Shown in pieces: positions 22,401-31,388 of a stretch of 64,000 nt of DNA. How positions within the stretch are numbered: position 1 is the first letter of the stretch; every line of letters starts with the position of its first letter. Under the pieces are notes generated by a model. That model was not told the DNA's origin. It worked only from the letters and a program-made list of their open reading frames with translations, and did no database searches. Origin of the DNA: Nelumbo lutea (Eukaryota > Streptophyta > Magnoliopsida > Proteales > Nelumbonaceae); contig JAKGHH010000003.1 in the NCBI GenBank assembly GCA_022828595.1, positions 21,266,934 to 21,330,933 on the forward strand, given 5' to 3'. The position numbers were made by a program, and so were the translations under genes.

Positions 22401-25379
22401 TTGCTTTGATTACTCCTTCCACAGTTACCATTACTTCGGCCTTTGTTTTTGCAGCCATTTAACCACCAGTTGAAAATCCCCTTCTATAATCAGCCAGCTT
22501 ATGCACGTCTAACTCCTTTGCTTTGATTACCTCTTCTAAGCTACCAATTACTTCAGCCTCCATTAACCCCCAATGCCAATCGGACTTTAGAAAATCTCCA
22601 CCACCTGGCCTAGCTCATTTCTGAACAAACCTACACCTGAGTGGCCTAGATTCGCCCTACTACTGCCATCAATGTTCAGTTTTATGTACCCCTCAGTCAG
22701 TGGTGTCCAAGATATACTAATCTGGGACTTTAAAGATGATGAGTTAGCCACTTCCTATAAAAGTCATCCACCCAGAAATCTGAAAACAGCTGTAGAGGAT
22801 TTTTTCTGGAAAATGGCTTGATTTTCTCCCATCCCTCCCTCTTTCTGGTTATTGAGGAATCTATTTTTAGAATCCATCATCACAATCTGCGTTATTCCCT
22901 CTGACATCCTAAGGGGGATTTGCAGCATGGAATTTGTTCCACTATTCCTCTCCAAGGTTCCATGTTCTATATTAAAGCATGACTAATCAAATCATTACTT
23001 ACTATCCAAGCCCCAGCTCTTTGGTATTCCCTACTATTTTATGGCATACAACTTGCAATAAATCACCTTTTTCTGGGAAATTCATCTGTTCTTCATTTGA
23101 TGCAGATAAACGATTTTCATCTGTTCTTCATTCCTCCCATCTTTCTGAAAAAGTCTTTAATAGTTTTTATTTTTCCTTTTTAATTTCTTTTATCCACACC
23201 ATTCATCTGTTTGAACATCCTTGTCTTGATTACACTCATCCATGGATATCTTGCTTCTTAATTAGTCAATTTTCTGTTCCATAAATCGTAATGGTCTTAT
23301 CCCATACAACTTCCTCAGGTTTTAATATTATGAACTAGTTTTTTCTTTTTATATTTGATGAAACAACAGTATGTGCCAGTTGTACAACCCTGAAATGTCT
23401 TTCCACCTAATCCACTGCTACTGTAGTTTTTATAGGTGACATCCTCTTCACTCTCCCTCATGGACTTCACTTTTCCCTTTTTGTATTTCTATTTCTCTTA
23501 AAAATTTCTTCAAGTCTTGGACGTTTTTTTTACATTTTCCAAAATATGGCAATATATTTGTGACAGCCATCCAGAGTGCTAAATTCTCTTATATTTTGAA
23601 CAGTCACTTTTATATCTTCCATTTGCTGTTGCAAATGCTCTTACAGCAAGGCTCAATGATGGGTATGTGATAATTTTACTCCACTGTGACTTTCAATGTT
23701 GATCATGATACTAGAACTATTATAGGAGCATATTTTCATCTTACAACCTCTTCCTGTGTTTCTTTGGTGTCAGAGTTTCTTTAGTTGATGAGAGCTTAGT
23801 TCTTCTTGGATATTGTGGATTCACAGGTAAATGAATTATTTGTTATTTATGGTTCATGATAGCAAGTGTTGGGCCTGTATTTTTTCAGAAAACCAAATCC
23901 CATGCTTGATCCATCTGACTACTGGTAATTCAGTCTTCTTTCTCTTGGCTCATTTTTTTCTTTTCTGGTAAGAAGAAAATCAGTAAATGTTTACTTTCCA
24001 TCCTTAGGTAAGAACATATGTATCTTCTTTTCGCTAGGCAAATGGACTACACTACCCGGGGGGGGGGGGGGGGGGGGTAATTCCAACCTCAAGGCCCAAG
24101 CCCTAAACTAGGAATGGCCCTTGCAAAAATAAATAAATAAAAACATCCCCATCCCTGTCCCCGTCCCCAGCAATGGTGACAGTGATTTCCGCATCTCTAT
24201 CCCCATGGGGATCCCCACTTTATTTTTTATTTCTGTTTAATTCCAAAAAAAATAAAAAATAAATAAAATAGTTACAGTTTACAATCCAATCAAAATAGAT
24301 CCAAGTATATTGAGACATTATATTAACACAAATTCATTAATTAATTCATAAGAGAAAATACAAATTACTCAACAAAAAAATCCCAAGTTTTGGGCCTCTA
24401 GGCCTTAAATCCATCTATTAAAAACCTAAATATCTACGGTTTGAAGTTATATATATAGCGGGGATCCCCACGGGTTGGGGATTGGGGACCCTGTGGGGCA
24501 GGGAGTGCTCTCCCCATCCCCACCCCGTCCCCACTATGGGGATTAAAATTTCTCGATCCTTATCCCCGTGGAAGAAAATCATCCCCATCCCTGCCCCACT
24601 CGTGGTGGATCCCCGTGGCAATCAGGGAAACAGGAAAAATTGCCATTCCTACCCCTAAACCCTGGTTAAGGTGGAATTCAACCCCGGCTCTCAAATATGA
24701 CCAGCAGTAGACTTTAACAGAAAGCTGGCTGGCACCTTTCTAATTTGCTATTTATGGCTCTGGTTATCTTATTCTTATATTCTGTATTTTTTTCTCCCCT
24801 GAAAACAGTGGCGCTATACTTGCATTTTGCTACATCAGTCATTCATGAAATCACCACGGCTTTGGGAATCTACTGCTTCAGGTGAGAAATTCTGGACTCA
24901 TTCCTTGTGCAGAATAGTTTAGAATGGAGCCACTGATGACCTTGATATAAGCCTTGAACAAGTCAATAAATTATCATAATATCTTACACTGAAGATGATG
25001 TTAGTTCCTAGAGGATGCTAGCTTGCCAAGTTGGAAAGGGTCCGTCCATATTCTTGTGGAAGACTTGGATACAAAAAATGTCTTCATCCTTCACATGATG
25101 TTAAAGAAATCCCGCCTACATTGTGCAGGTTGCTTACACACTGTTGTTTCATAAAGCCTGGCAGTGGCATTGCCATTGAACACAATCAATTTGGCAACAT
25201 TTCAGAAATCAGAAGAATAGATGGAAATTATAATACAAATAAAATTTACTAGATGTGAAGACAAGTGATTAGTTTTATCCCTTGGGACCTGGTAGAATTA
25301 TCTCCTGATTGTCAAACCATCAGGCTGCTTCTAACCATTGCCGATACTTATTGACAGGATAACAAGGAAAGAAGCTTGA
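38..25379 (+). CDS. AAPT1: Aminoalcohol-phosphotransferase (choline/ethanolamine phosphotransferase), 3' fourteen exons; 5' end outside window
   Basis: Transfers phosphocholine or phosphoethanolamine from the CDP-alcohol to diacylglycerol, the last Kennedy-pathway step, as a multi-pass ER/Golgi membrane enzyme (family knowledge). Exons: 38-113, 204-226, 308-408, 17715-17809, 17953-18021, 18938-19007, 19405-19468, 19547-19587, 19691-19775, 21338-21400, 23604-23662, 23774-23826, 24809-24881, 25358-25379. All junctions are GT-AG and phases agree, giving 297 codons plus stop; plant AAPTs are about 389 residues, so roughly 90 N-terminal residues are missing. The first two exons carry the whole CDP-alcohol phosphotransferase signature DG-x2-AR-x8-G-x3-D-x3-D. 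Hydrophobic segments follow, and the protein ends in ITRKEA like known plant AAPTs. Oddities are a 23-nt exon, a 17.3 kb third intron full of transposons, and a final exon coding only seven residues. Choline versus ethanolamine preference cannot be read from sequence. Confidence 0.95.
665..961 (-). mobile_element. LINE ORF2 fragment, region after the reverse transcriptase (antisense)
   Basis: The minus strand encodes a stretch typical of plant L1-type ORF2 between the reverse transcriptase and zinc-knuckle region: [12 protein letters not shown], then SVWKGI, then [16 protein letters not shown]. It is cut at about 961 by the 3' tail of a second LINE in the same orientation, so it is the older insertion. 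No intact frame extends beyond it. Confidence 0.8.
962..3090 (-). mobile_element. Degenerate antisense LINE (L1 type, with RNase H domain)
   Basis: Read on the minus strand from about 3090 downward: the end of the endonuclease region (LDRFLFN near 2930), the linker before the reverse transcriptase (2784-2527), the reverse-transcriptase C-terminus (LVNWEKV, GGLGLR, KWLWRF at 2190-1909), the zinc-binding zf-RVT segment (1909-1718) and an RNase H domain ending [18 protein letters not shown] (about 1100). The central catalytic part of the reverse transcriptase is deleted, and frames shift several times. The 3' tail around 962-1000 resembles the tail of the LINE at 22080-22760. The upper limit is approximate. 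Confidence 0.75.
3203..3251. repeat. Tiny insertion flanked by a 15-bp direct repeat
   Basis: TGTTAAGACCTTTTC occurs at 3203-3217 and again at 3237-3251. The 19 bases between end in a run of ten A. This looks like a poly-A-primed insertion with target-site duplication and almost no body, such as an extremely 5'-truncated LINE or SINE. Confidence 0.6.
3211..5396 (+). mobile_element. 5'-truncated sense LINE with 16-bp target duplication and poly-A tail
   Basis: GTAATGCATGTTAAGA at 3195-3210 recurs at 5397-5412, just after an A-rich tail (5385-5396), which defines the insertion. Inside are zf-RVT-region sequence (from 3330: [21 protein letters not shown]), the C-terminal part (3724-3880) and an RNase H domain ([17 protein letters not shown] at 4079-4126, continuing [13 protein letters not shown] and IEGDSKIVV around 5000-5090). 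A frameshift near 3600 and a stop near 3882 make it inactive. The RNase H domain is split by the hAT element at 4133-4879. Confidence 0.88.
4133..4879. mobile_element. hAT-type non-autonomous element (747 bp) inside a LINE
   Basis: It is flanked by perfect 8-bp duplications GTCAAGGC (4125-4132 and 4880-4887), the size made by hAT transposases. Ends are inverted: CAGTGTTTTAAAAGC on the left, and CAGTGATTTAAAAGGC when the right end is reverse-complemented. The interior is AT-rich on the left and rich in GGCGC/CCTAGG motifs on the right, with an internal inverted repeat (about 4536-4573 versus 4626-4662). No transposase frame is present. Confidence 0.9.
5630..6420 (+). mobile_element. Sense LINE 3' fragment (zf-RVT end plus RNase H)
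   Basis: The plus strand reads LFGARWNPP near 5636, then [18 protein letters not shown] near 5738-5795, the usual end of the zf-RVT region. Next comes a decayed RNase H start (W-x-P, KLNFNG-like, about 5940-5990), then [11 protein letters not shown] and [14 protein letters not shown] (6094-6220). Frameshifts and stops interrupt it. Its 5' limit and target duplication were not found. It ends against the TA microsatellite. Confidence 0.7.
6445..6499. repeat. (TA)n microsatellite, left half
   Basis: A pure TA repeat. It was split by the Copia insertion and continues at 10371-10400. Apparent open frames across it are repeat artefacts. Confidence 0.97.
6500..6781 (-). repeat. 3' LTR of the Copia element
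   Basis: 282 bp direct repeat of 10088-10370, with scattered substitutions and a 1-base indel. Confidence 0.92.
6782..6796 (-). other. Polypurine tract of the Copia element
   Basis: Next to the 3' LTR the minus strand reads TTGAGGGGGAGTG, the usual Copia plus-strand primer motif. Confidence 0.85.
6789..7448 (-). pseudogene. Copia RNase H domain, open for 219 codons
   Basis: One open minus-strand frame covers the whole Copia RNase [78 protein letters not shown], ending in WADLFTKGL. The Asp, Glu and second Asp are present. It is the best preserved part of the element, but has no intact polyprotein upstream. Confidence 0.9.
7483..8083 (-). pseudogene. Copia reverse transcriptase, partial, with altered catalytic motif
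   Basis: Minus-strand pieces include [19 protein letters not shown] (first catalytic Asp, near 8010-7950), [10 protein letters not shown] (about 7880), then the palm motif. The palm motif reads VVYVYDIVI where Copia elements normally have YVDD, so one of the two catalytic aspartates is Tyr (about 7745). In-frame stops lie just before QLD and after KQSP. This copy cannot encode an active reverse transcriptase. Confidence 0.85.
8084..8470 (-). pseudogene. Copia aspartic protease segment
   Basis: The minus strand reads [13 protein letters not shown], the retroviral-type aspartic protease active site, then [18 protein letters not shown]. It stops at the deletion junction near 8084, where GAG-pre-integrase and integrase should begin. 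Confidence 0.88.
8519..9547 (-). pseudogene. Copia gag (broken)
   Basis: Frame pieces on the minus strand give a Copia gag: an N-terminal piece with [20 protein letters not shown] (9547-9359), the UBN2-type core with [14 protein letters not shown] and [16 protein letters not shown] (9257-9024), then [16 protein letters not shown] (about 9046-8930). A Gly/Arg-rich tract follows, then a CCHC knuckle [14 protein letters not shown] near 8600-8640. At least two frame breaks separate the pieces. Confidence 0.85.
10074..10087 (-). other. Primer-binding site of the Copia element (initiator tRNA-Met type)
   Basis: Directly inside the 5' LTR the minus strand reads TGGTATCAGAAC, one base from the usual TGGTATCAGAGC complementary to the 3' end of plant initiator tRNA-Met. 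Confidence 0.85.
10088..10370 (-). repeat. 5' LTR of the Copia element
   Basis: 283 bp, TG...CA bounded, matching 6500-6781. With the element on the minus strand this copy is upstream and would contain the promoter. Confidence 0.92.
10371..10400. repeat. (TA)n microsatellite, right half
   Basis: Continuation of 6445-6499 after the Copia insertion. Confidence 0.95.
10401..11689 (+). other. Intron sequence with no recognised feature
   Basis: AT-rich AAPT intron between the Copia element and the 5.7 kb LINE. I saw no coding, terminal-repeat or RNA signal here. Confidence 0.6.
12038..13219 (+). pseudogene. LINE ORF1 (DUF4283-type), broken
   Basis: The plus strand encodes [20 protein letters not shown] and [10 protein letters not shown], then [26 protein letters not shown] and [18 protein letters not shown], the conserved DUF4283-type core of plant LINE ORF1 proteins. 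The frame breaks near 12422 and continues at 12440-13219 without a recognisable zinc knuckle. The role of such ORF1 proteins (RNA binding) is family knowledge. Confidence 0.75.
13770..17326 (+). pseudogene. LINE ORF2 (endonuclease, reverse transcriptase, zf-RVT), broken
   Basis: The endonuclease starts [17 protein letters not shown] (about 13770) and continues with QETKLE, GSDFNAT, FTWTNNQ and [10 protein letters not shown]. The reverse transcriptase shows [48 protein letters not shown] (first catalytic Asp) and FADDNLCF (catalytic pair). The stretch that should read GLRQGDPLSPFLF between the last two is missing near 15650. Frameshifts lie near 14150 and 15540, a TAA replaces a sense codon at about 16042, and the frame shifts again near 16850. 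zf-RVT text ends with [15 protein letters not shown] (about 17200). Confidence 0.88.
18022..18937 (+). other. AAPT intron without recognised feature
   Basis: 916-bp T-rich intron between exons ending 18021 and starting 18938. No mobile element seen. Confidence 0.7.
20155..20790 (+). mobile_element. LINE RNase H / 3' fragment in an AAPT intron
   Basis: The plus strand shows a decayed RNase [15 protein letters not shown] near 20262-20302, then [15 protein letters not shown] (20440-20490), [13 protein letters not shown] (about 20568-20606) and the usual 3' tail ending in ATCGATGAAATCTTAAGAAC. Stops and frameshifts are frequent. It lies in the intron between exons 19691-19775 and 21338-21400. 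Confidence 0.72.
22080..22760 (-). mobile_element. Antisense LINE RNase H / 3' fragment
   Basis: The minus strand reads [18 protein letters not shown] (about 22715-22660), [10 protein letters not shown], then [13 protein letters not shown], and ends [13 protein letters not shown] (about 22245-22207). The 3' UTR has an A-rich end at 22080-22060 and resembles the tail at 962-1060. A 113-bp segment of the RNase H region is duplicated in tandem (22340-22565). Confidence 0.75.
22340..22565. repeat. Tandem duplication, about 113-bp period, within a LINE RNase H
   Basis: Both copies start AG(T/C)CATTTAACCACCAGTTG, at 22340 and 22453, and continue with ATCCCCTTCTAT and CTAACTCCTTTGCTTTGATT. The second copy has small indels. 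Confidence 0.85.
24058..24077. repeat. Poly-G run of 20
   Basis: CCC followed by twenty G in the last large AAPT intron, about 30 bp before the hAT-like element. It could form G-rich secondary structure and its length may be an assembly approximation. Confidence 0.9.
24109..24652. mobile_element. hAT-like non-autonomous element, GGGGAT-rich
   Basis: Ends TAGGAATGG and CCATTCCTA are inverted. CCCTAAAC flanks both sides (24101-24108 and 24653-24660), an 8-bp duplication with one ragged base at the right end. The interior carries GGGGATCCCC/CCCCATCCC clusters in opposite orientations at the two ends. A 67-codon minus frame across it is a by-product of those clusters. Confidence 0.78.
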
Positions 25380-25710
25380 AAACAGCTGATATTTTTTGCA
25401 TTTTTTGAGGATATCCTCTCCAAGTGCATGTACCATATATCTTGTAGGTTTTTGGGCTGGGTCATCTGGACAGGTACACATTTTTTTATTGCTAATAGTT
25501 GAGGATTTGGATGGTAGTACATCAAAAATATTTGTATTTGACTTCCTCAGCGTATAGATGACCATGTGACTGTTGTGGATTTGTTGTTGCTGGTATATTG
25601 TGATTTGTAGTTGGCAAGTATCAATCCTTGATCTTAAGGTCACTAAGCTAATTTTTGGAATTTTAGCTTTGACAACTCTTAAACTCTCCACAAAAAAAAA
25701 AAAGCCACCC
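25380..25710 (+). other. Presumed AAPT 3' UTR and downstream flank
   Basis: Follows the TGA at 25377-25379. No coding potential was seen. The first MITE starts at 25714, so the transcript end probably lies in this stretch or within the MITE. Confidence 0.55.
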
Positions 25711-25713
25711 TAA

Positions 25714-25917
25714 CGCCGTGTTTGGTTGCAATGCAAATAAATTTGCACTGATGCAAAACCATGGCAGTGCAAATGATTTGAATGTAAATGTTGACCTATT
25801 TTTGTTTCAAATTTTAATTTATTTTGTTTGATTGCAATACAAATGAAGTAAATTAAGACATGAATTCCATGCATTTGTACTAGTGCAAATAAATTTGCAC
25901 TGCAACCAAACACAGCC
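25714..25917. mobile_element. Harbinger/Tourist-like foldback MITE
   Basis: Ends read GTGTTTGGTTGCAATGCAAAT and, inverted, GCACTGCAACCAAACACAGCC. It is flanked by TAA on both sides, a 3-bp duplication. Related copies are at 40222-40441, 45576-45840 and 55111-55378. Confidence 0.82.
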
Positions 25918-25920
25918 TAA

Positions 25921-27688
25921 AGAATTAAAAGGGGCCATTTTCACTCTCAGACATGATTGAAATGCCATTTTAAGGCAAAAATAGACAATGATAAAATAAT
26001 AAAACATGCTTATGTGGCATTGCTTGAGTAAAAAAATTGGTAAATTACCGGCCACTTCCCCCATTCTGTGTAGCCCTTTCCCGTCCTATCAAAAAAAAAA
26101 ATGAAGAATTTTATGCATACAAGTTTATACAAAATTTCTGGTCGCAGATGCACCTTTGTTTCAGGTTCATTAATTGCTTCCTAAAATGAAGTAGGCTGCA
26201 TGACGATTTTGGATTTGGTTTGATTATCAGGACATTAATCCAGATTTAGGCATTAGTTATTTAGGCTCAATTTGAAAAGAATAGTACAATGCAAATGCAT
26301 ACAAAATATATGATTTTGCACTCTATATAAGTTCATAATGAGATGGTGATGCTTTTTTTTTCGATTCTTGGGCTTCTTATGCTTGGATGCCAGGAAAAAA
26401 ATGCCATAAATGAATAAGTATTCTTATGCTTCGGTTTGACATAGTGGCATGCAAGGGATGAGCGCCATGCCTTGCTAAGGCGGTAAGGTCTGAGGGGCTT
26501 CCAAGAAAGGATTAATGTGGTTGCCGCTTCATCTTGTGTTGTGACCAATAATGTGCTTGGTAAGTTGTGGCAAAAATAAAAAGGCATTCTTTTGTTATTT
26601 TCATCTACTTTAAATTAAAACAGAAAAGCGAAAACAACAGCTATCACAAGGGATAGACCAATGCATTCGGATTCAGTGAAGGCAACTCCAAAAATCGTTT
26701 GGTCAAAAGTAACAAAAGTGTTTTTTCCCCATCAAAAAAGCTATTAGAAAAAGGAATTGATAGGCGGCTTTTGGCTTCTTGCGTTTTTAACAAGTGCTTA
26801 TTTCTCATCTTGGTTTTGCGGTTTTGCCTATTTAAACTCTTCTTACTCCCTACGATGCCCTTCGCTAAAACTTTTATTGACTTTAAAACCCTTGCCTCAT
26901 ATTCTTCCTTTTCCTTTCCATTTTGCCGGTTCGGTTGGTTTTAAGCTGTTTGACCAACCAAATCAACCTGATTGGGTTGGGGAGTTTGTCATCTGAAACT
27001 AATTGACTAATGGTGAAACCAACCTATTCAAGTTGTGTCAGTTTGGGTCAGTTTTTGGTTTAGTTGGTCGGTTTAAGAGATTTAAATATAAAATTAAAGA
27101 ATTGTAATGATATTATTAAAAAATATAAAATATTAATATGTATCTATGGCCGGGTAAAATCAATTTACAAATGGTCAAATCAAAATCGACCTGACCTCTT
27201 GGGTTAGCATAATTGTTGAACTCAAACTGACTGAAATTATTAGAAAATCAAATAAATCAGGTTGAATTGGTCAATTTGGTCGGTTTTATTGGTTTGATGA
27301 ACAGTCCTACTTCTCACCACTTGCAGCGACGGTGAGTTACAATCAGGTTCAATTTCTAGCCATTTTTTCTTTTTTTTTCCTAAAAAAAAACATTGATACC
27401 TACCACTCCTCGCCACTTTTTTTTTTTTTCTTTTATTGTTGTTTGAATTAAATGCTCCACATTGGTTTTTGCAACGAACCAGGTTTGATTCATATATATT
27501 TTTTTTATTCATACAATGAGTATGAATTGATTGAAATGTTCTTTCTATTAGCCCATTTTGAACTGGGCAATACTAAATGAGTGTCTTTTTCATTTGAAAA
27601 CGCACTTCAAAGAAGTACCTTGCCGAACCGACTTTAAGCACTTTTTAGAAGCGTGTAAAGGCAAGAAGCCCTGCCAAATGCATCCTTA
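25921..27688. other. Intergenic spacer with degenerate foldbacks
   Basis: No gene seen. 26262-26340 resembles the GTTTGGAAAGAGTA foldback family, and 26935-27306 holds GGTTGGT/ACCAACC-rich inverted sequence resembling the interior of hAT-like elements elsewhere in the window. Termini were not resolved. Confidence 0.45.
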
Positions 27689-27786
27689 GGTTATGTTTGA
27701 TTTGAAGAAAAAAGTAGGTAAGGGAAGGGAAATTGCAAAGGTTTTTTTACCTTTCCCTACTCTTTTCCTTCAAACCAAACACAGCC
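27689..27786. mobile_element. Short Tourist-like foldback
   Basis: 98 bp: starts GGTTATGTTTGATTTGAAG and ends TTCCTTCAAACCAAACACAGCC (inverted), flanked by TTA on both sides. It is the same family as 40568-40717. Confidence 0.75.
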
Positions 27787-27789
27787 TTA

Positions 27790-29680
27790 AAATCAAACTC
27801 AAACCCGTTAGTCACCTTGAATGAGCATAAGAACGAGATTGTAATCAACTTTCTTGGTCAAAAAAAAAATCCCAACGGAATAAATTAAAAAAAAAAATCT
27901 CAACGTCCGGGATTAGAACTTGTGCAACAAGTAGAGATGTCCGTACCTGTAACGAGCGGGAGGTTGACATAGAATGATGGGTCGTGATATTCAACTCTGT
28001 AAAAAAAAGAAGGGGAAGAAGAAAACACGCATTAGAAAACAAGAAGAAATAATCGAAGGAAGGGGAAGAAGAAATATGGGGAAGAAAATGTATGAAAGAA
28101 CCATGATTTTACTTGAGATTTTGACCAGTGCCGGAGGATTGGAATAATCAAACAAGGGGAAGAAGGGAATGGGGTAGGGTTTCAAGTGGGTATTTTAAGA
28201 ATAACAGGAATTACTAAAGTGGCCTCAGTTTAGTAAGGTTTCGTTATTTCAAATTAATGTGGCGAGAATCATGTTCCTAAGAACTGGAAATATTGTCAAA
28301 CTTTTTCATCCCATTTTGAATGAGAAGCGATAACCTGATTAAACCAAACGTGATTCTCATTGTAAGAATCACCAGAATCGGTAGAATCACTCCCAGGAAA
28401 TAATGCCAAACGGGGTTTAAGTGTTTTGGTGATCCTCTAGAATGATATGATACGCTTCTTTGAATCATGTCTGCAAGCTACCCGAAGCTCAAAAGCAAAA
28501 ACTTATTCAAACATATCATTGATGGCAGTCCAATTATTTACAAATCTAAGGAAAAATGTGTGTGCTCATTTTAGTTTGGAAATTGTTTTACTTAATACCT
28601 TCAACTTGGGTGTACCGAAACATGTACAGATGAGGAAAGTCTGATTTAAATACGTGTAGTTAATTAGTGTTTTTTTTTTCTGTTACTTTTTCAATTAAGA
28701 AATAAAAAAAACATGTAGATACGGACGGTGAACAGAAAACATAAGAGATCTGAAGCAATTATTCTTTTGTCTGCCATAACTTTGGCTGTCCAAAGACAAC
28801 CAAACTTTTTTTCCTTTCCCAATTCATGTGGCTGAAGCTTCTCTTTCATTTAGATCATCTTCATAATCATCTAGATCTTATCCCAAATATATGGGGTCGG
28901 CATTTAGATCTTAATTAAATTTTGGTAAAATTTATGATGTTGAAGTATTTATAGTAAAAACAATTTGGTAAAATTTATGCATAAACAGCACTATAAAGTA
29001 AAAACATTTAAATCAATAATAAAGTGATACATCACAATTATTAAATCATTAATATTGTTAAAGTATTTAATAGTAAAAACAATTTATGAAATGTGAACCA
29101 ATAAAAAATAAATAAATAAACTATATGACACCTTTAACATGATTGATTTAAATTTTAATTTAACATGCAACAAAACAAATATTTCAAATGCACCATGTAG
29201 TAGGGATTCCAAAAGAGAAGGGCTTAGTTTGATGGCAATGTCATTTGTCTCATCTAGTAGGGATTCCCACGTACTGGTTGGGAATCCAGTCTTGCTTTTA
29301 CATTCCCCCAACGCACCCATACAAGTTTTCAACAACAACAACCATAATAATAATAATAATATCTTGGCCGGTCTGTTGAGTGGAACTATTTGGTGGTATG
29401 AAAAGGAGTGAGCATGTATTCTAACAATCAAGGTCGCATTTGGTACCATTAACCTGAATTTGGATTTATCAATACAAATTGGTGAAAAATATGTATTGTC
29501 ACTTCAGCTAAAACAATGCATGTATAAATTGATCATTAATATATAATTGAAACAATGTTTCAAGTAGAAACAATGCATTGTATTGATCAATCCAAATTGT
29601 TTCAGGTAAAAACAACAATGTTACTAAACACAATCAAAATGTTTTTGCAATTTATAGGTGATTTTGTCCGATTCGAGGTA
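27790..29680. other. Intergenic spacer without gene
   Basis: AT-rich. 28866-28915 contains TTATCCCAAATATATGGGGTCGG, which resembles the antisense 3' tail of plant RTE-type LINEs. 29440-29640 looks like a decayed foldback with ATTGGTGAAAAATATGTATT. Nothing else recognised. Confidence 0.4.
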
Positions 29681-29689
29681 TTTTGAATT

Positions 29690-30430
29690 GTGGATACAAT
29701 TAGATAGTTCTGTCAATTAGATAGTTCGGGTCAAATAGGGATTCTGTGATTGTTAGGATGAGGTTTCCTATCAAGATCTTCGGGAGGTTCCACCTTCCCC
29801 GATGGAATCCGCTTCCTTGTTCATGTGGGACATTCCTTCTTAATCGTATCTGTCCTTCATGTGGTTTTGGGTGACGATGCCAACATGGCCCTGAGAGGGC
29901 AGCTACAGAGTCAGCCACGTGGTGCCTTGGGTCAACTTAGCAACCACCCCAACACCACTCCCCTAGTTCCGAAGTCGAGGAGTGTTGTGCTCGACCGCGG
30001 GCAAGCGGGAGGGTTCTAAAGTCCTCCACTGAGGAACTCCAATTTGCGAGCCAGTTGGTCCATGGTCAAGTTGGCTTGGTGGGTGGACCGGGTGGTTCAA
30101 CACTCATACCATTTCCATTACGGTTTGGCAGATGTGATGTGTTGTTTTATCTTTTCGAGGTCATGTGCATGTGAAGTGTAACAATGGTCCTACACCGTTA
30201 ATCTGATTTGATCTGGACCGTTGGCTGCCTTTATAAAAGGGGGTAGGCGATCCATTTCACTTTGTCATTCGGAAAGAGTCTCCGCCTTAGAGTTTGGTTG
30301 GCATCCCTTGTTTGGTATTCCAGGTGTCCCGAACTTCTTTTTTATTTAGTAAGAAGTCTTCCACTACATCTTCTTTGTCTTCCCTTTTTACTGAGTATAC
30401 TTAGGGGATGAGACCTATCCTAGCAATCCT
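29690..30430 (+). other. GC-richer promoter-like stretch, possible solo LTR
   Basis: This stretch is richer in GC than its surroundings and contains a good TATA box, CTTTATAAAAGGGGG at 30229-30243, with no host gene behind it. That combination is common in plant LTRs. No terminal repeat, primer site or target duplication was found, so the call is weak. Confidence 0.3.
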
Positions 30431-30449
30431 CAATGAGATTAATATTAGA

Positions 30450-30931
30450 CCCCAAGGTTTTTAAAACCAGACTAGACAGGGAACCGTTCTGGTTCTGGTT
30501 CCCTAGTTGAACAGTCCAATTGTCTGGTCCGAACAGATGGCCCATTCTGACAAAAAATAAATAAATAAATAAAATTTAAAAAAACCCAATCCCAGTTTTC
30601 CCGTGTTGAACAATTTAACGGTTCGACTGCCTAGGTTAGCAGTTCACTGACCATATCAACGGTTTTTGGCCAAATAGTGGCTTTGGGGTAAAATGGAACC
30701 AATCACTTAACCCGATCCCAGTTTTCCCGGTCTAACGGTCCGGTCCGGTCCAGTTTTGAAAGCATTGTCACCTGACGGTTCGACTGCCTAGGTCAGCAGT
30801 TCGCTGACCATATCAACGGTTTTTGGCCAAATAGTGGCTTTGGGGTAAAATGGAATCGGTCACCTGACACGATCCCAGTTTTCCCGGTCTAACCGTCCGG
30901 TCCGGTCCAGTTTTGAAAACATTGTTGGACC
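30450..30931. mobile_element. CCGGT-rich hAT-like MITE with an internal 157-bp tandem duplication
   Basis: The left end GGTTTTTAAAACCAGACTAGAC and right end GGTCCGGTCCAGTTTTGAAAAC are inverted versions of each other. The segment 30618-30774 is repeated at 30775-30931 with very few differences, both containing GGTTCGACTGCCTAGGT and GTGGCTTTGGGGTAAAATGGAA. The same family is at 35140-35431, 44097-44383 and 46872-47122. Confidence 0.75.
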
Positions 30932-31388
30932 CTACCGCCCATGGAGACTAATTGCTTAGACCGATAGAAATTGCTTTCACTTTCTTTGCTTTCTAACCGC
31001 CTAGAAATGGGTTAGTGGGTCCTGCTGCTTCAGCAAGTGTTGAGTGGGATCTGAGAGTCATGGTTTGCCTGAACTGGTCTGGGATGGAACTAGGATGGAA
31101 ATGAACTAGAAGGAACAAATCCAGACCCAGAAAAAAGGAAGATCTTGTCTGCCGCTCGCTTTGCCACTCCTACCTAAAATCCCAAATATAGGAAAATGGT
31201 TTGGCTTCTTTCCCATATTCTTTAGAGCTCATGAACAACAGACTAAAAGGGTACAAGAGAAGAGATTTCATCAATTTCATTTTTGGTAAGTTAGTAGTTA
31301 ATACAGATACTCTAATCTTAACTTTGATCTACACTTCTTATAAGAAAACCAAAAGAAAAAGAGAGACAAACTTTGGGGCTAATAGAAA

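Noticed and set aside
24418..24621. 67-codon minus frame rich in Gly
   Set aside because: It lies wholly within the hAT-like element and comes from the repeated GGGGAT clusters.
29700..30019. Opposed 64- and 72-codon frames in a GC-richer stretch
   Set aside because: No recognisable domain or splice context. A TATA box downstream fits an LTR better than a gene.
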